Below are positions 18,678 to 27,035 of a stretch of DNA of 64,000 nt, piece by piece. The DNA is from an uncultured Eubacteriales bacterium. GTDB taxonomy: Bacteria; Bacillota; Clostridia; Peptostreptococcales; Anaerovoracaceae. Location of the stretch: positions 62,001 through 126,000 of the forward strand of contig CADABZ010000006.1 of assembly GCA_902786355.1 (NCBI GenBank), in the 5' to 3' direction. Below the pieces are notes generated by a model that saw only the letters and a program-made list of their open reading frames with translations, was not told the origin of the DNA and ran no database searches. The position numbers and the translations under genes were made by a program. Within the stretch, counting starts at the first letter, position 1. Each line of letters begins with the position of its first letter.

Positions 18678-19649
18678 ATGGATAATAAGTTGCTTGAGGA
18701 AAAGCTGACAGCTCTCGGGGAAACCGAGATGCAGATGTTCAGATTCATGCTGGACAGGCCTGCCGGTGCAATACTGACTATTGAGACGGACAAGATGCTG
18801 GCACAGATCCTGGCTGAAGACGGCCTCGCAGAGGTAGACGGGGACAAGGTCGTTATCCCGGCAGAGATACGCGATGCATACAGGAATATGTGGTCGGATG
18901 AACTTACACTGAAATGGCGCAAGCGGAACTGGATGTATAAATGCCTTGAGGCCGGCAGATATCTGTACGGAGTCATGACATGGGATGTCCTTAAGGATCT
19001 CTTCGCGCTGAGATATCCTCACTCAGACATGGATGAGGTGAAGGAACTGTTCGCATCCACACCGGTCTTCTACCAGTGGTTCACAGAGAGAGACGGGCAG
19101 CTTGTGCTGAACGGTTACGAAAAGGACGACTACTATAAATACCTTCTGGATATCCAGAAAGACATACCGTTCTATATCCCTTCGAAGGAAGAAGTAGAGG
19201 AGCTCTATGACAGAGGCTGCCTTATCAGCCGTGAATCTCATGCAAAACTAAAGGAGTTTATTGATGAGACGTTCGGCATGGGACCTGATGCTGCAGAACT
19301 CAAGATGGCAAGGCTGTATCAGGCCGTCAATGACAGGGCCAGAGTCAACGATGCAGTCAATCTATTCCTGGCGGGAGACGTGGAAGACAGTGAAAAGCTT
19401 GAGTTCCCTTCGGATGAGGCTGAAGTAAAATTCATCGAGCTGTACATGGAGATGAGCAGGGAGTGCCGCGTAAGAGACAACCGCGGCCACGACTGGTATG
19501 AGATGACAGCCATCATGGCAGAGAAGAACAGGTCCGCTGCACCGGAAAAGAAAGCGCCTGTCAGACGTGTCAAGATAGGAAGAAATGAGCCTTGTCCGTG
19601 CGGAAGCGGCAAGAAGTATAAGAACTGCTGCGGAAGGAACATAAGCTGA
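18678..19649 (+). CDS. SEC-C motif protein of unknown function
   Basis: A 323-residue mostly helical, acidic protein ending in a SEC-C zinc motif: [18 protein letters not shown], with the C-x-C-x8-C-C pattern seen at the SecA C-terminus and in many stand-alone proteins. The function of the body is not recognised. ATG 18678 (after GGGAGAA) is preferred; an in-frame ATG at 18639 is closer to the GDPD gene but has no clear ribosome binding site. The MATE gene begins five bases after its stop, suggesting coupling. Confidence 0.8.
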   Translation: MDNKLLEEKLTALGETEMQMFRFMLDRPAGAILTIETDKMLAQILAEDGLAEVDGDKVVIPAEIRDAYRNMWSDELTLKWRKRNWMYKCLEAGRYLYGVMTWDVLKDLFALRYPHSDMDEVKELFASTPVFYQWFTERDGQLVLNGYEKDDYYKYLLDIQKDIPFYIPSKEEVEELYDRGCLISRESHAKLKEFIDETFGMGPDAAELKMARLYQAVNDRARVNDAVNLFLAGDVEDSEKLEFPSDEAEVKFIELYMEMSRECRVRDNRGHDWYEMTAIMAEKNRSAAPEKKAPVRRVKIGRNEPCPCGSGKKYKNCCGRNIS

Positions 19650-19654
19650 ATCTG

Positions 19655-21064
19655 ATGGCAGGACAGTACAACAGACAACAGGATAATCCGCTGGGATCAG
19701 CGCCGCTGATCCCACTGATCGCGGCGTACGCGATACCGTCGGTGATAAGTATGCTGGTTGGTGCGGCATATAATATCACCGACCAGATTTTTATTGGTCA
19801 TGTTGTCGGAATGCTTGGCAATGCTGCGACGAATGTCGCTTTCCCGACAGTCACCCTTACGACAGGCATAAGCATGTTGTTCGGGATAGGCACAGCAGCC
19901 AACTTCAGCATCAACCTCGGCGCAGGTGATGAGGAAGAGGCAAGGCGGTATGTCCACAACGGGCTGACAGGCGTTGCAATAGCAGGGATCATTACAGGGA
20001 TACTCGTATTCCTCTTCAGGAACAGCATCGTTGTGCTGTGCGGTGCTGATGCGGGAGGAAATGTCTTTCCGTATGCGGTTTCCTACCTGTCGATAACAGC
20101 CTGCGGACTGCCTTTCCAGATGTTTGCCCATACATCATCATCCATCATAAGAGCTGACGGCAGCCCGAGGTATTCGATGATATGCACTGTAACGGGCGCG
20201 ATACTGAATATATTCCTTGACTGGCTTTTCATGTATCCTTTCGGAATGGGCATAAAGGGCGCTGCTGCAGCGACAGTACTGTCGCAGATGGTGAGCTGCC
20301 TCATCGCAGCGCTGTACTATCCTAAGTTCAGAGCCTTCAGACTGTCTGTCAGGGAACTGGGCATCAGCAGCAGGCACCTCACCGGCAGCATGGAGGCAGG
20401 GATACCGAATTTCTGCAACCACATGCTGATGATGTGCACCAACATAGTGCTGAACAACATGCTCTCGACTTACGGAGCCATGTCGGTATACGGCCCGGAT
20501 ATCCCGCTTGCTGTTTCGGGCGTAGCGCAGAAGACCAGCATGATAATGGTGTCTTTTGCCGTCGGAGTAGCTCAGGGGTGCCAGCCTGTATGGGGGTTCA
20601 ACCTCGGCGCGAAGAAGTATGACCGCGTAAAAGGAGCTTACTGGAGAGCGTTCACTGCAGCCTTCCTGATAGGCGTCATTTTCTTCTTTGCCTTCCAGTT
20701 CTTCCCGAGACAGATCATATCCATATTCGGGACAGGAAGCGACCTGTATTATGAGTTTGCGGAGAAGTACCTCAGAGTATTCATGATGCTGGTGTTCTTC
20801 CAGAACATACAGCCGGTCTCCATCAATTATTTCTCGGCTACAGGCAACCACAGACAAGGACTGCTGGTATCACTTTCACGGCAGGGGCTGTTCCTTATCC
20901 CGCTGCTTGTGATACTCCCTAAGTTCATGGGAATAAACGGAATACTCGCTGCAAGCCCAATATCCGACACGCTGGCGTTCATAATGTCAGTATCAATGGT
21001 GATGATCAGCTTCCGAAAGTTCGGAAAAACAGACGAAAACAGTGATATAAATGCCGGATCTTAG
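19655..21064 (+). CDS. MATE-family multidrug efflux transporter
   Basis: A 469-residue integral membrane protein with about 12 hydrophobic helices. It starts NPLGSAPLIPLIAAYAIPSV and continues GAAYNITDQIFIGHVVG, a typical MATE opening (MepA-like group). MATE proteins export cationic compounds using Na+ or H+ gradients. The substrate is not inferable. It sits five bases after the SEC-C gene, and its stop codon lies within the loop of its own terminator. Confidence 0.92.
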   Translation: MAGQYNRQQDNPLGSAPLIPLIAAYAIPSVISMLVGAAYNITDQIFIGHVVGMLGNAATNVAFPTVTLTTGISMLFGIGTAANFSINLGAGDEEEARRYVHNGLTGVAIAGIITGILVFLFRNSIVVLCGADAGGNVFPYAVSYLSITACGLPFQMFAHTSSSIIRADGSPRYSMICTVTGAILNIFLDWLFMYPFGMGIKGAAAATVLSQMVSCLIAALYYPKFRAFRLSVRELGISSRHLTGSMEAGIPNFCNHMLMMCTNIVLNNMLSTYGAMSVYGPDIPLAVSGVAQKTSMIMVSFAVGVAQGCQPVWGFNLGAKKYDRVKGAYWRAFTAAFLIGVIFFFAFQFFPRQIISIFGTGSDLYYEFAEKYLRVFMMLVFFQNIQPVSINYFSATGNHRQGLLVSLSRQGLFLIPLLVILPKFMGINGILAASPISDTLAFIMSVSMVMISFRKFGKTDENSDINAGS

Positions 21065-21084
21065 GTATCCGGCATTGCTTTTGT
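21050..21084 (+). terminator. terminator overlapping the MATE stop codon
   Basis: AATGCCGGAT (21050-21059) pairs with ATCCGGCATT (21067-21076), followed by GCTTTTGTT. The MATE TAG stop is in the loop. Confidence 0.85.
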
Positions 21085-21113
21085 TGATGCAGTATGCTGA
21101 AAAAATGTATAAT
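21084..21113 (+). promoter_or_regulatory. promoter of the purC-purA genes
   Basis: TTGATG (21084-21089), an 18-base spacer and TATAAT (21108-21113), about 60 bases upstream of purC. Confidence 0.7.
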
Positions 21114-21173
21114 AATTCGGTTGAAAAATACTAAGACATAACACAGAAACACTATATCGGAGGTACAGGGACA

Positions 21174-21890
21174 ATGACAAAAGGAGAACAGTTATACGAA
21201 GGTAAGGCAAAGAAGGTGTTCAGCACAGAAGATCCTGAACTGCTTATAGTTTCATACAAGGATGATGCAACTGCCTTCAACGGTCTCAAGAAGGGAACCA
21301 TTCAGGGAAAGGGAGTTATCAACAACAGAATGTCCAACATGCTCATGAAGTATCTTGAGACAAAGGGCATACCGACTCATTATGTTGAAGAGCTCAATGA
21401 CAGAGATACCGTTGTAAAGAAGGTTTCCATAGTACCTCTGGAAGTAATAGTAAGAAACATCGCTGCAGGTTCTTTCTCCAAGCATTACGGAGTAGAGGAA
21501 GGCGTTGTCTTCAAATCACCTACTGTTGAGTTCTCATACAAGAATGATGATCTCGGCGATCCGCTCCTCAACACCTATCACGCACTGGCACTCGGCCTTG
21601 CTACTGAAGAGGAGATAAAGCTCATAGAAAAGTACGCATTCGGCGTCAACGATATCCTCTCTGATCTGTGGAGAAAATACGGTGTCATTCTCGTTGACTT
21701 CAAACTCGAGTTCGGAAGACTCTCCGACGGCACTATCGTTCTGGCAGATGAGATCAGTCCGGACACATGCCGCCTGTGGGACAGCGAGACCAAGGAAAAG
21801 CTCGACAAGGACAGATTCCGCAGAGACCTCGGTGGAGTTGAAGAGGCATATAACGAGATAATGAGCCGCCTTGAGGAGAATATGAAATAA
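21174..21890 (+). CDS. purC: phosphoribosylaminoimidazole-succinocarboxamide synthase
   Basis: SAICAR synthetase joins CAIR and aspartate using ATP in de novo purine synthesis. The 238-residue length is normal. Diagnostic segments are the N-terminal LYEGKAKKVF, YKDDATAFNG, VRNIAAGSFSKHYG and the acidic LVDFKLEFG and LADEISPDTCRLWD. GGAGG precedes the ATG. It is followed 12 bases later by purA, so the two are co-transcribed from the promoter at 21084-21113. Confidence 0.97.
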   Translation: MTKGEQLYEGKAKKVFSTEDPELLIVSYKDDATAFNGLKKGTIQGKGVINNRMSNMLMKYLETKGIPTHYVEELNDRDTVVKKVSIVPLEVIVRNIAAGSFSKHYGVEEGVVFKSPTVEFSYKNDDLGDPLLNTYHALALGLATEEEIKLIEKYAFGVNDILSDLWRKYGVILVDFKLEFGRLSDGTIVLADEISPDTCRLWDSETKEKLDKDRFRRDLGGVEEAYNEIMSRLEENMK

Positions 21891-21902
21891 AAAGGAGACA
21901 AA

Positions 21903-23177
21903 ATGGGTAATTGCGCAGTAGTAGGTATCAACTGGGGAGATGAAGGAAAGGGCCGCATGGTCGACCTTCTGACTGAGGACTATGATGTAGTAGTCAGATT
22001 TCAGGGCGGCGGAAATGCAGGTCATACCGTAATAAATGACAAGGGCAAATTCGCTCTTCACCTTCTTCCGTCAGGAGTATTCAGAGACGGTGTGCTGAAC
22101 ATCCTCGGAAACGGAGTTGCACTCGATCCTGAAAACCTCTGGAAGGAGATGCAGGAAGTAGCGGCCAAGGGCGTTGAGATCACGCCTGACGCTCTTAAGA
22201 TAAGCGACAGAGCATCCCTCCTGATGCCTTGGCACAGAGAACTCGACGGTCTTGAAGAGGCGCGTCTTGCAGACAAGAACTACGGATCCACCAAGCAGGG
22301 TATAGCTCCGTTCTATTCGGATAAATACCAGAAGAAGACAGTCCTCGCAGGAGAGCTGTTCTTCCCTGATGAGCTGCGTGCTCATATCAAAGACCTGCTC
22401 GAGTGGAAGAACCTCACACTGACAGGTGTATACGGTGCTGAACCGTATACCATGGAGATGATGGAAGACTGGATCGAAGACTACTGCGAGAAGATCAAGC
22501 CATACGTATGTGACACAGGACTTCTTCTGAAGGAAGCTCAGGAGCAGGGAAAGAAAATACTCTTCGAGGCACAGCTCGGAGCACTCAGAGACCTCGATTT
22601 CGGTATCTGCCCGTACACGACATCTTCAAACACTCTTGCAAAATACGCTCCGATCGGATCAGGTATCCCTTCCGCCAGTGTCGATGAGATCATCGGCGTA
22701 GTCAAGGCATACTCGACATGCGTAGGAGAAGGTCCTTTCGTAGGCGAGATGGACGGAGAGGAAGCAGAAAAGCTCCGTGAGGCAGGCGCTGAATACGGCG
22801 CAAAGACAGGAAGACCGCGCCGCGTGGCACCGCTCGACCTCGTCGCTACAAAGTACGGAACCGAGATGCAGGCTGCCACAGGCCTCGCAGTCACCAAGAT
22901 GGACGTACTCAGCTATCTTGACAGGATCCCGGTCATCACAGCGTACGTTGTGAACGGAGAGAAGACTGACAGATTCCCGTTCCCGGCACTGCTTGATAAG
23001 GCAGAAGCACACGTGGAATACGTGGACGGCTGGAACTGCGATATCTCCGGAGCCCGCAAGTGGGAAGACCTGCCTGAAGCAGCTCAGAACTACATCACAA
23101 TGATCGAAAAGGCAACAGGCTGCCCGGTCACATATATCTCTGTAGGAGCTGAGAGAGAAAGCATTGTTATAAGATAG
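21903..23177 (+). CDS. purA: adenylosuccinate synthetase
   Basis: It converts IMP, aspartate and GTP to adenylosuccinate. The 424-residue protein has the P-loop-like WGDEGKGRMVD near the N-terminus, FQGGGNAGHTVI with the IMP-site histidine, SNTLAKYAPIGSG and a C-terminal TGRPRRVAPLDLVA. AAGGAG precedes the ATG. It lies in a purC-purA-purB series, although a strong hairpin separates it from purB. Confidence 0.97.
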   Translation: MGNCAVVGINWGDEGKGRMVDLLTEDYDVVVRFQGGGNAGHTVINDKGKFALHLLPSGVFRDGVLNILGNGVALDPENLWKEMQEVAAKGVEITPDALKISDRASLLMPWHRELDGLEEARLADKNYGSTKQGIAPFYSDKYQKKTVLAGELFFPDELRAHIKDLLEWKNLTLTGVYGAEPYTMEMMEDWIEDYCEKIKPYVCDTGLLLKEAQEQGKKILFEAQLGALRDLDFGICPYTTSSNTLAKYAPIGSGIPSASVDEIIGVVKAYSTCVGEGPFVGEMDGEEAEKLREAGAEYGAKTGRPRRVAPLDLVATKYGTEMQAATGLAVTKMDVLSYLDRIPVITAYVVNGEKTDRFPFPALLDKAEAHVEYVDGWNCDISGARKWEDLPEAAQNYITMIEKATGCPVTYISVGAERESIVIR

Positions 23178-23189
23178 GAAACATCACAG

Positions 23190-23223
23190 GCTGCAGTACA
23201 GCGCATGACCGCTGCACTGCAGC
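23190..23223 (+). other. strong hairpin between purA and purB, no U-tract
   Basis: GCTGCAGT-CAGCG / CGCTG-ACTGCAGC folds with one internal mismatch and a short loop. TTAGTAAT follows, so it is not a classical terminator; it may be an RNA processing or stability element. Confidence 0.6.
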
Positions 23224-23253
23224 TTAGTAATATAAACGATCAGGAGAATACAT

Positions 23254-24669
23254 ATGACAAACAAGTACGAATCCCCGCTGTCCTCAAGATACGCATCTGA
23301 CTACATGCTCGGACTCTTTTCATCGGATACAAGATACCAGACCTGGAGACGCCTGTGGGTCTCTCTAGCAAAGCAGGAGATGAAGCTGGGCCTTCCGATC
23401 ACTGAAGATCAGGTAGCAGAGCTTGAGGCTCATATAACGGATATAGATTATGAAGTGGTAAGACTCAGAGAGAAGGAAGTGCGCCATGACGTAATGGCTC
23501 ACGTATATGCTTACGGCAAAGTCGCTCCGTCGGCGGCCGGGATCATCCATCTCGGAGCAACAAGCTGCTATGTCACAGACAACGCAGACCTCGTCATATA
23601 CAGGGATGCACTCAAGTACATCCGTGCAGAGCTTCTCAAGGTCATCGCAAACCTCGAAAAATTCGCTGACGAGTACAAAGCGATGCCGGCTCTCGGATAT
23701 ACGCACTACCAGCCTGCACAGCCGGTCACTATCGGAAAGAGGGCGACACTGTGGATGCAGGACTTCGTATCGGACATAGGGGAAATCGATTTTGCCCTTG
23801 AGAACATAAAGTTCCTCGGATGCCGCGGCACGACAGGAACAGAAGCAAGCTTCATGGACCTCTTCGAGGGAGACGAGGCTAAGATCGATGAGATGAACCG
23901 CGGTATTGCGGCAGACTTCGGATTCACTGAGTGCTTTGACGTATGCGGCCAGACCTATCCGAGAAAGGTCGACAGCAGGATCCTGAATGCCCTGTCATCA
24001 GTTGCACAGAGCTGCTACCGCATGGCGAACGATATCCGCCTGCTGCAGCATGACAGACAGGTCGAAGAGCCTTTTGCGAAGAACCAGATCGGTTCATCAG
24101 CGATGGCTTACAAGCGCAACCCGATGAGATGCGAGAGGATATGCTCGCTGGCAAGATATCTGATGGCAGATGCTGCGAATGCTCCTATGACGGCTTCGGT
24201 GCAGTGGATGGAGAGGACTCTTGACGACTCGGCCAACAGACGTATATCGATGCCTGAAGGCTTCCTGTGTGCTGACGCTATCATCCGCCTGGCTCAGAAC
24301 GTGACTGACGGCATCCATGTCAACGAGAAGATAGTGGAGAAGACTCTCCGCGAGTTCCTGCCGTTCATGGCGACAGAGAACCTTCTGATGGAGGCTGTAA
24401 AGCGCGGCGGCGACAGACAGGAGCTCCATGAAGTCATCCGCAGATGCTCGATGGAAGCGACGGCAAAGATGAAGAACGGTGAGGAATGCGACCTGATGGA
24501 CAGACTGATGAAGGAAGAGGCCTTCCAGCTCAGTTCTGATGAGATCAGGGACATCCTGAGACCTGAACTGTACATCGGAAGATGCCCGCAGCAGGTAGAG
24601 CAGTTCCTTGCTAAGATCGCTCCGATGATCGAGGGCGTAGAGGAAGAGTCCGCAGAGATCAATCTGTGA
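23254..24669 (+). CDS. purB: adenylosuccinate lyase
   Basis: It cleaves adenylosuccinate to AMP and SAICAR to AICAR, and so acts both after purC and after purA. The 471-residue protein shows the fumarase/aspartase superfamily features: HLGATSCYVTDN, GYTHYQPAQPVTIGKR with the catalytic His region, and the signature SSAMAYKRNPMRCE. Length is normal for the longer clostridial form. AGGAG precedes the ATG. The next gene is separated by a terminator. Confidence 0.96.
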   Translation: MTNKYESPLSSRYASDYMLGLFSSDTRYQTWRRLWVSLAKQEMKLGLPITEDQVAELEAHITDIDYEVVRLREKEVRHDVMAHVYAYGKVAPSAAGIIHLGATSCYVTDNADLVIYRDALKYIRAELLKVIANLEKFADEYKAMPALGYTHYQPAQPVTIGKRATLWMQDFVSDIGEIDFALENIKFLGCRGTTGTEASFMDLFEGDEAKIDEMNRGIAADFGFTECFDVCGQTYPRKVDSRILNALSSVAQSCYRMANDIRLLQHDRQVEEPFAKNQIGSSAMAYKRNPMRCERICSLARYLMADAANAPMTASVQWMERTLDDSANRRISMPEGFLCADAIIRLAQNVTDGIHVNEKIVEKTLREFLPFMATENLLMEAVKRGGDRQELHEVIRRCSMEATAKMKNGEECDLMDRLMKEEAFQLSSDEIRDILRPELYIGRCPQQVEQFLAKIAPMIEGVEEESAEINL

Positions 24670-24747
24670 TATGACGGACCGGCGGTATTCATCTTCCGGG
24701 CAGCTATCATACGCAAAAAGTATGGTAACTAATAAGATATACATATG

Positions 24748-24779
24748 GCGTCTGTATTCATTATACAGGCGCTTTTGTT
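24748..24779 (+). terminator. terminator of the pur cluster
   Basis: GCGTCTGTAT / ATACAGGCGC with a 5-base loop and one G-U pair, then TTTTGTT. Confidence 0.85.
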
Positions 24780-24849
24780 AAATAATTGCGGGAAAAGATT
24801 CCTCATTAGCAGGATGAGCAACAGAAAATAACACGATGGAGGGATTGAG

Positions 24850-25932
24850 ATGGATTACAATTTTCCGGTAACAAGAACAACAACACCTAAAGAAAAACCG
24901 ACAGACTGCAAGACTCTCGGATTCGGCAAGTATTTCACGGACCACATGTTCATCATGGAGTATGATGAAGGCCGGGGCTGGCACGACGGAAGGATCGTTC
25001 CTTACGGACCTATCAGCCTGGATCCGGGCTCGACCTCACTTCATTACGGACAGCTGATGTTTGAGGGCCTCAAGGCTTACCGCAATCCTAAGGGAACACT
25101 CAACCTCTTCAGACCGGACATGAATGCAAAGCGACTCAACAACACCAATGAGCGTATGTGCATCCCTCCGATGGATGAGGATCTCTTCATCGCCGCTGTC
25201 AAAGCGATAGTCAAGGTCGATGAGGACTGGACTCCGACTGATCCGGGAACATCGCTGTACATAAGACCGTTCATAGTATCGCCTGAAGTAAGCTTTTCCG
25301 TACTTCCGGCCAAGAAGTATCTCTTCATCATCATCCTGTGCGCAGTAGGCGCTTATTATGCAGGAAATGAGAGCAAGCTGCACGGCAGCCGCATCCTCGT
25401 TGAGGAGAATTACATCCGCGCTGCTGTAGGCGGCACAGGTGCTGCCAAGACTGCAGGCAACTATGCATCCGGAATGATCGCTTCGTACAAGGCACATGAT
25501 CACGGCTGCGAGGAGGTCCTCTGGCTCGATTCCAAAGAGCACAAATATGTAGAGGAAGTAGGAACATCCAATGCTTTCTTCAAGATCAACGGCAAGATCG
25601 TAACGCCTGAACTGACAGGATCTATCCTGCCGGGCGTTACCCGCGACAGCGTAATAAAGCTGCTGAAGAAGTGGGGATATGAAGTAGAGGAGCGCCGCAT
25701 AGAGCTCGCTGAGGTATTCGAGGCTGCTGAGAACGGCACACTCGAAGAAGCGTGGGCAACCGGAACAGCATGCGTCATCTCGCCGATCGGAGTTCTCGTA
25801 TACAAGGACAAGGATTATCCTATCAACAACGAGGTTGTCGGAGATATCAGCCAGCGTCTGTATGACAGTCTCTACGGGATGCAGACCGGAAAGATTCCTG
25901 ATGAGATGGGAGACTGGATCGTAGAGATATAG
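24850..25932 (+). CDS. ilvE: branched-chain amino acid aminotransferase
   Basis: This PLP fold-type IV enzyme interconverts Leu/Ile/Val and their 2-oxo acids. The 360-residue length and the motifs GQLMFEGLKAYR, LYIRPF, GGTGAAKTAGNYA (PLP lysine at residue 200) and EEVGTSNAFF place it in the longer, eukaryote-like BCAT group. GGAGG precedes the ATG. The LysR-type gene begins 33 bases after its stop in the same direction, so the regulator may be co-transcribed with it. Confidence 0.94.
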   Translation: MDYNFPVTRTTTPKEKPTDCKTLGFGKYFTDHMFIMEYDEGRGWHDGRIVPYGPISLDPGSTSLHYGQLMFEGLKAYRNPKGTLNLFRPDMNAKRLNNTNERMCIPPMDEDLFIAAVKAIVKVDEDWTPTDPGTSLYIRPFIVSPEVSFSVLPAKKYLFIIILCAVGAYYAGNESKLHGSRILVEENYIRAAVGGTGAAKTAGNYASGMIASYKAHDHGCEEVLWLDSKEHKYVEEVGTSNAFFKINGKIVTPELTGSILPGVTRDSVIKLLKKWGYEVEERRIELAEVFEAAENGTLEEAWATGTACVISPIGVLVYKDKDYPINNEVVGDISQRLYDSLYGMQTGKIPDEMGDWIVEI

Positions 25933-25965
25933 TGTCTCTGGAGTTATCTGAAACGGAGGGTCATT

Positions 25966-26859
25966 ATGGAACTCAGGACTCTTCAGTACTTTGTTACTGT
26001 AGCTGAGGAACTGAATATAACAAGAGCCGCGGAAAAGCTGCATATGAGCCAGCCTCCGCTCAGTGCTCAGATCAAGAACCTTGAGTCTGAACTCGACACA
26101 GTACTCTTCATAAGGGGCAAGAGACGGCTCAAGCTGACTGAATCAGGACAGCTCCTGTATAGAAGAGCCAAGGATATCCTGAGCCTTGCAGACAGGACGC
26201 AGGCCGAGATACTTTCGATGGGTGAAGGCATGAGAGGGACTATAGCCATCGGCCTCGTCGAGGGTATGGCTCCGGATATCGCGGCAGAGTGGTTTGCAGG
26301 CTTCATAAAGATGCATCCGAACGTCAGATTCAGAATACTCGACGGAAGCACTGATGACCTGCTGGAGAAACTCAGAAGCGGCATAGTGAGCCTTGCAGTG
26401 ATCACATCTCCGTGTGACAATTCCCTGCTGCACAGCTTCCATGTTGGCGAGGAGAAAATGACGGTCATCATGAGCAAGGAACACCCTCTCGCTGCAGATA
26501 ACGGCAGGAAGGTCAGGATCAAGGACCTTGTCGGAGAAAATCTTATCGTTCCGAGCAGAAGGGCTCTGATCGATACCATATATAAATGGTTCCGCGGGAT
26601 AGGAGCTGAACCTAAGATAGTCTGCGAGATGGACAGCTATCTTGATGCTGCGGCACTCGCCGGAAGGCAGGTCGGCCTCAGTATATATCCGAGGACAGCG
26701 TACATCCCTAACGAGTCACTTGTGTACAAGGAGATAGCAGGTAAAGATAAAAAAATGGAGTATCTGTTCGTGTGGAGGAAGGGGCATCCGCTTCCGACTA
26801 TCGAGGAGAGGTTTATTGACTTCGTGAAGGGGATGATAGCAGAGTCCGAAGCGGAGTAA
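25966..26859 (+). CDS. LysR-family transcriptional regulator
   Basis: A 297-residue regulator with the N-terminal LysR winged HTH (LRTLQYFVTVAEELNITRAAEKLHMSQ region, about 3-30; SQPPLSAQIKNLE follows) and a C-terminal periplasmic-binding-like effector domain. It lies directly downstream of ilvE in the same direction, not divergent as most LysR genes are, and is closed by a terminator. The target could be ilvE or a distant gene; the effector is unknown. Confidence 0.92.
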   Translation: MELRTLQYFVTVAEELNITRAAEKLHMSQPPLSAQIKNLESELDTVLFIRGKRRLKLTESGQLLYRRAKDILSLADRTQAEILSMGEGMRGTIAIGLVEGMAPDIAAEWFAGFIKMHPNVRFRILDGSTDDLLEKLRSGIVSLAVITSPCDNSLLHSFHVGEEKMTVIMSKEHPLAADNGRKVRIKDLVGENLIVPSRRALIDTIYKWFRGIGAEPKIVCEMDSYLDAAALAGRQVGLSIYPRTAYIPNESLVYKEIAGKDKKMEYLFVWRKGHPLPTIEERFIDFVKGMIAESEAE

Positions 26860-26868
26860 TGCTTATGG

Positions 26869-26906
26869 AAAAAGAGAGGACTGCGGTATGGATGGTCCTC
26901 TCTTTT
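26869..26906 (+). terminator. terminator after the LysR gene
   Basis: AAAAGAGAGGAC / GTCCTCTCTTTT around a 13-base loop. Confidence 0.9.
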
Positions 26907-26957
26907 CATATGCAGAAGATATGACAGGGCCAATGATATACGTATTTTATTTGAGTG

Positions 26958-26967
26958 ACCCTAGGGT
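26958..26967. promoter_or_regulatory. short palindrome upstream of glutamine synthetase
   Basis: A perfect 10-bp palindrome ACCCTAGGGT in an AT-rich leader about 70 bases before the GSIII start. A possible operator; no known consensus was matched. Confidence 0.3.
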
Positions 26968-27035
26968 GTATTTTTGAAATATGTTTTTACTTTGAGCTGC
27001 AGACATATGCCTGCATGAAGAAAGGGGTGACTGGA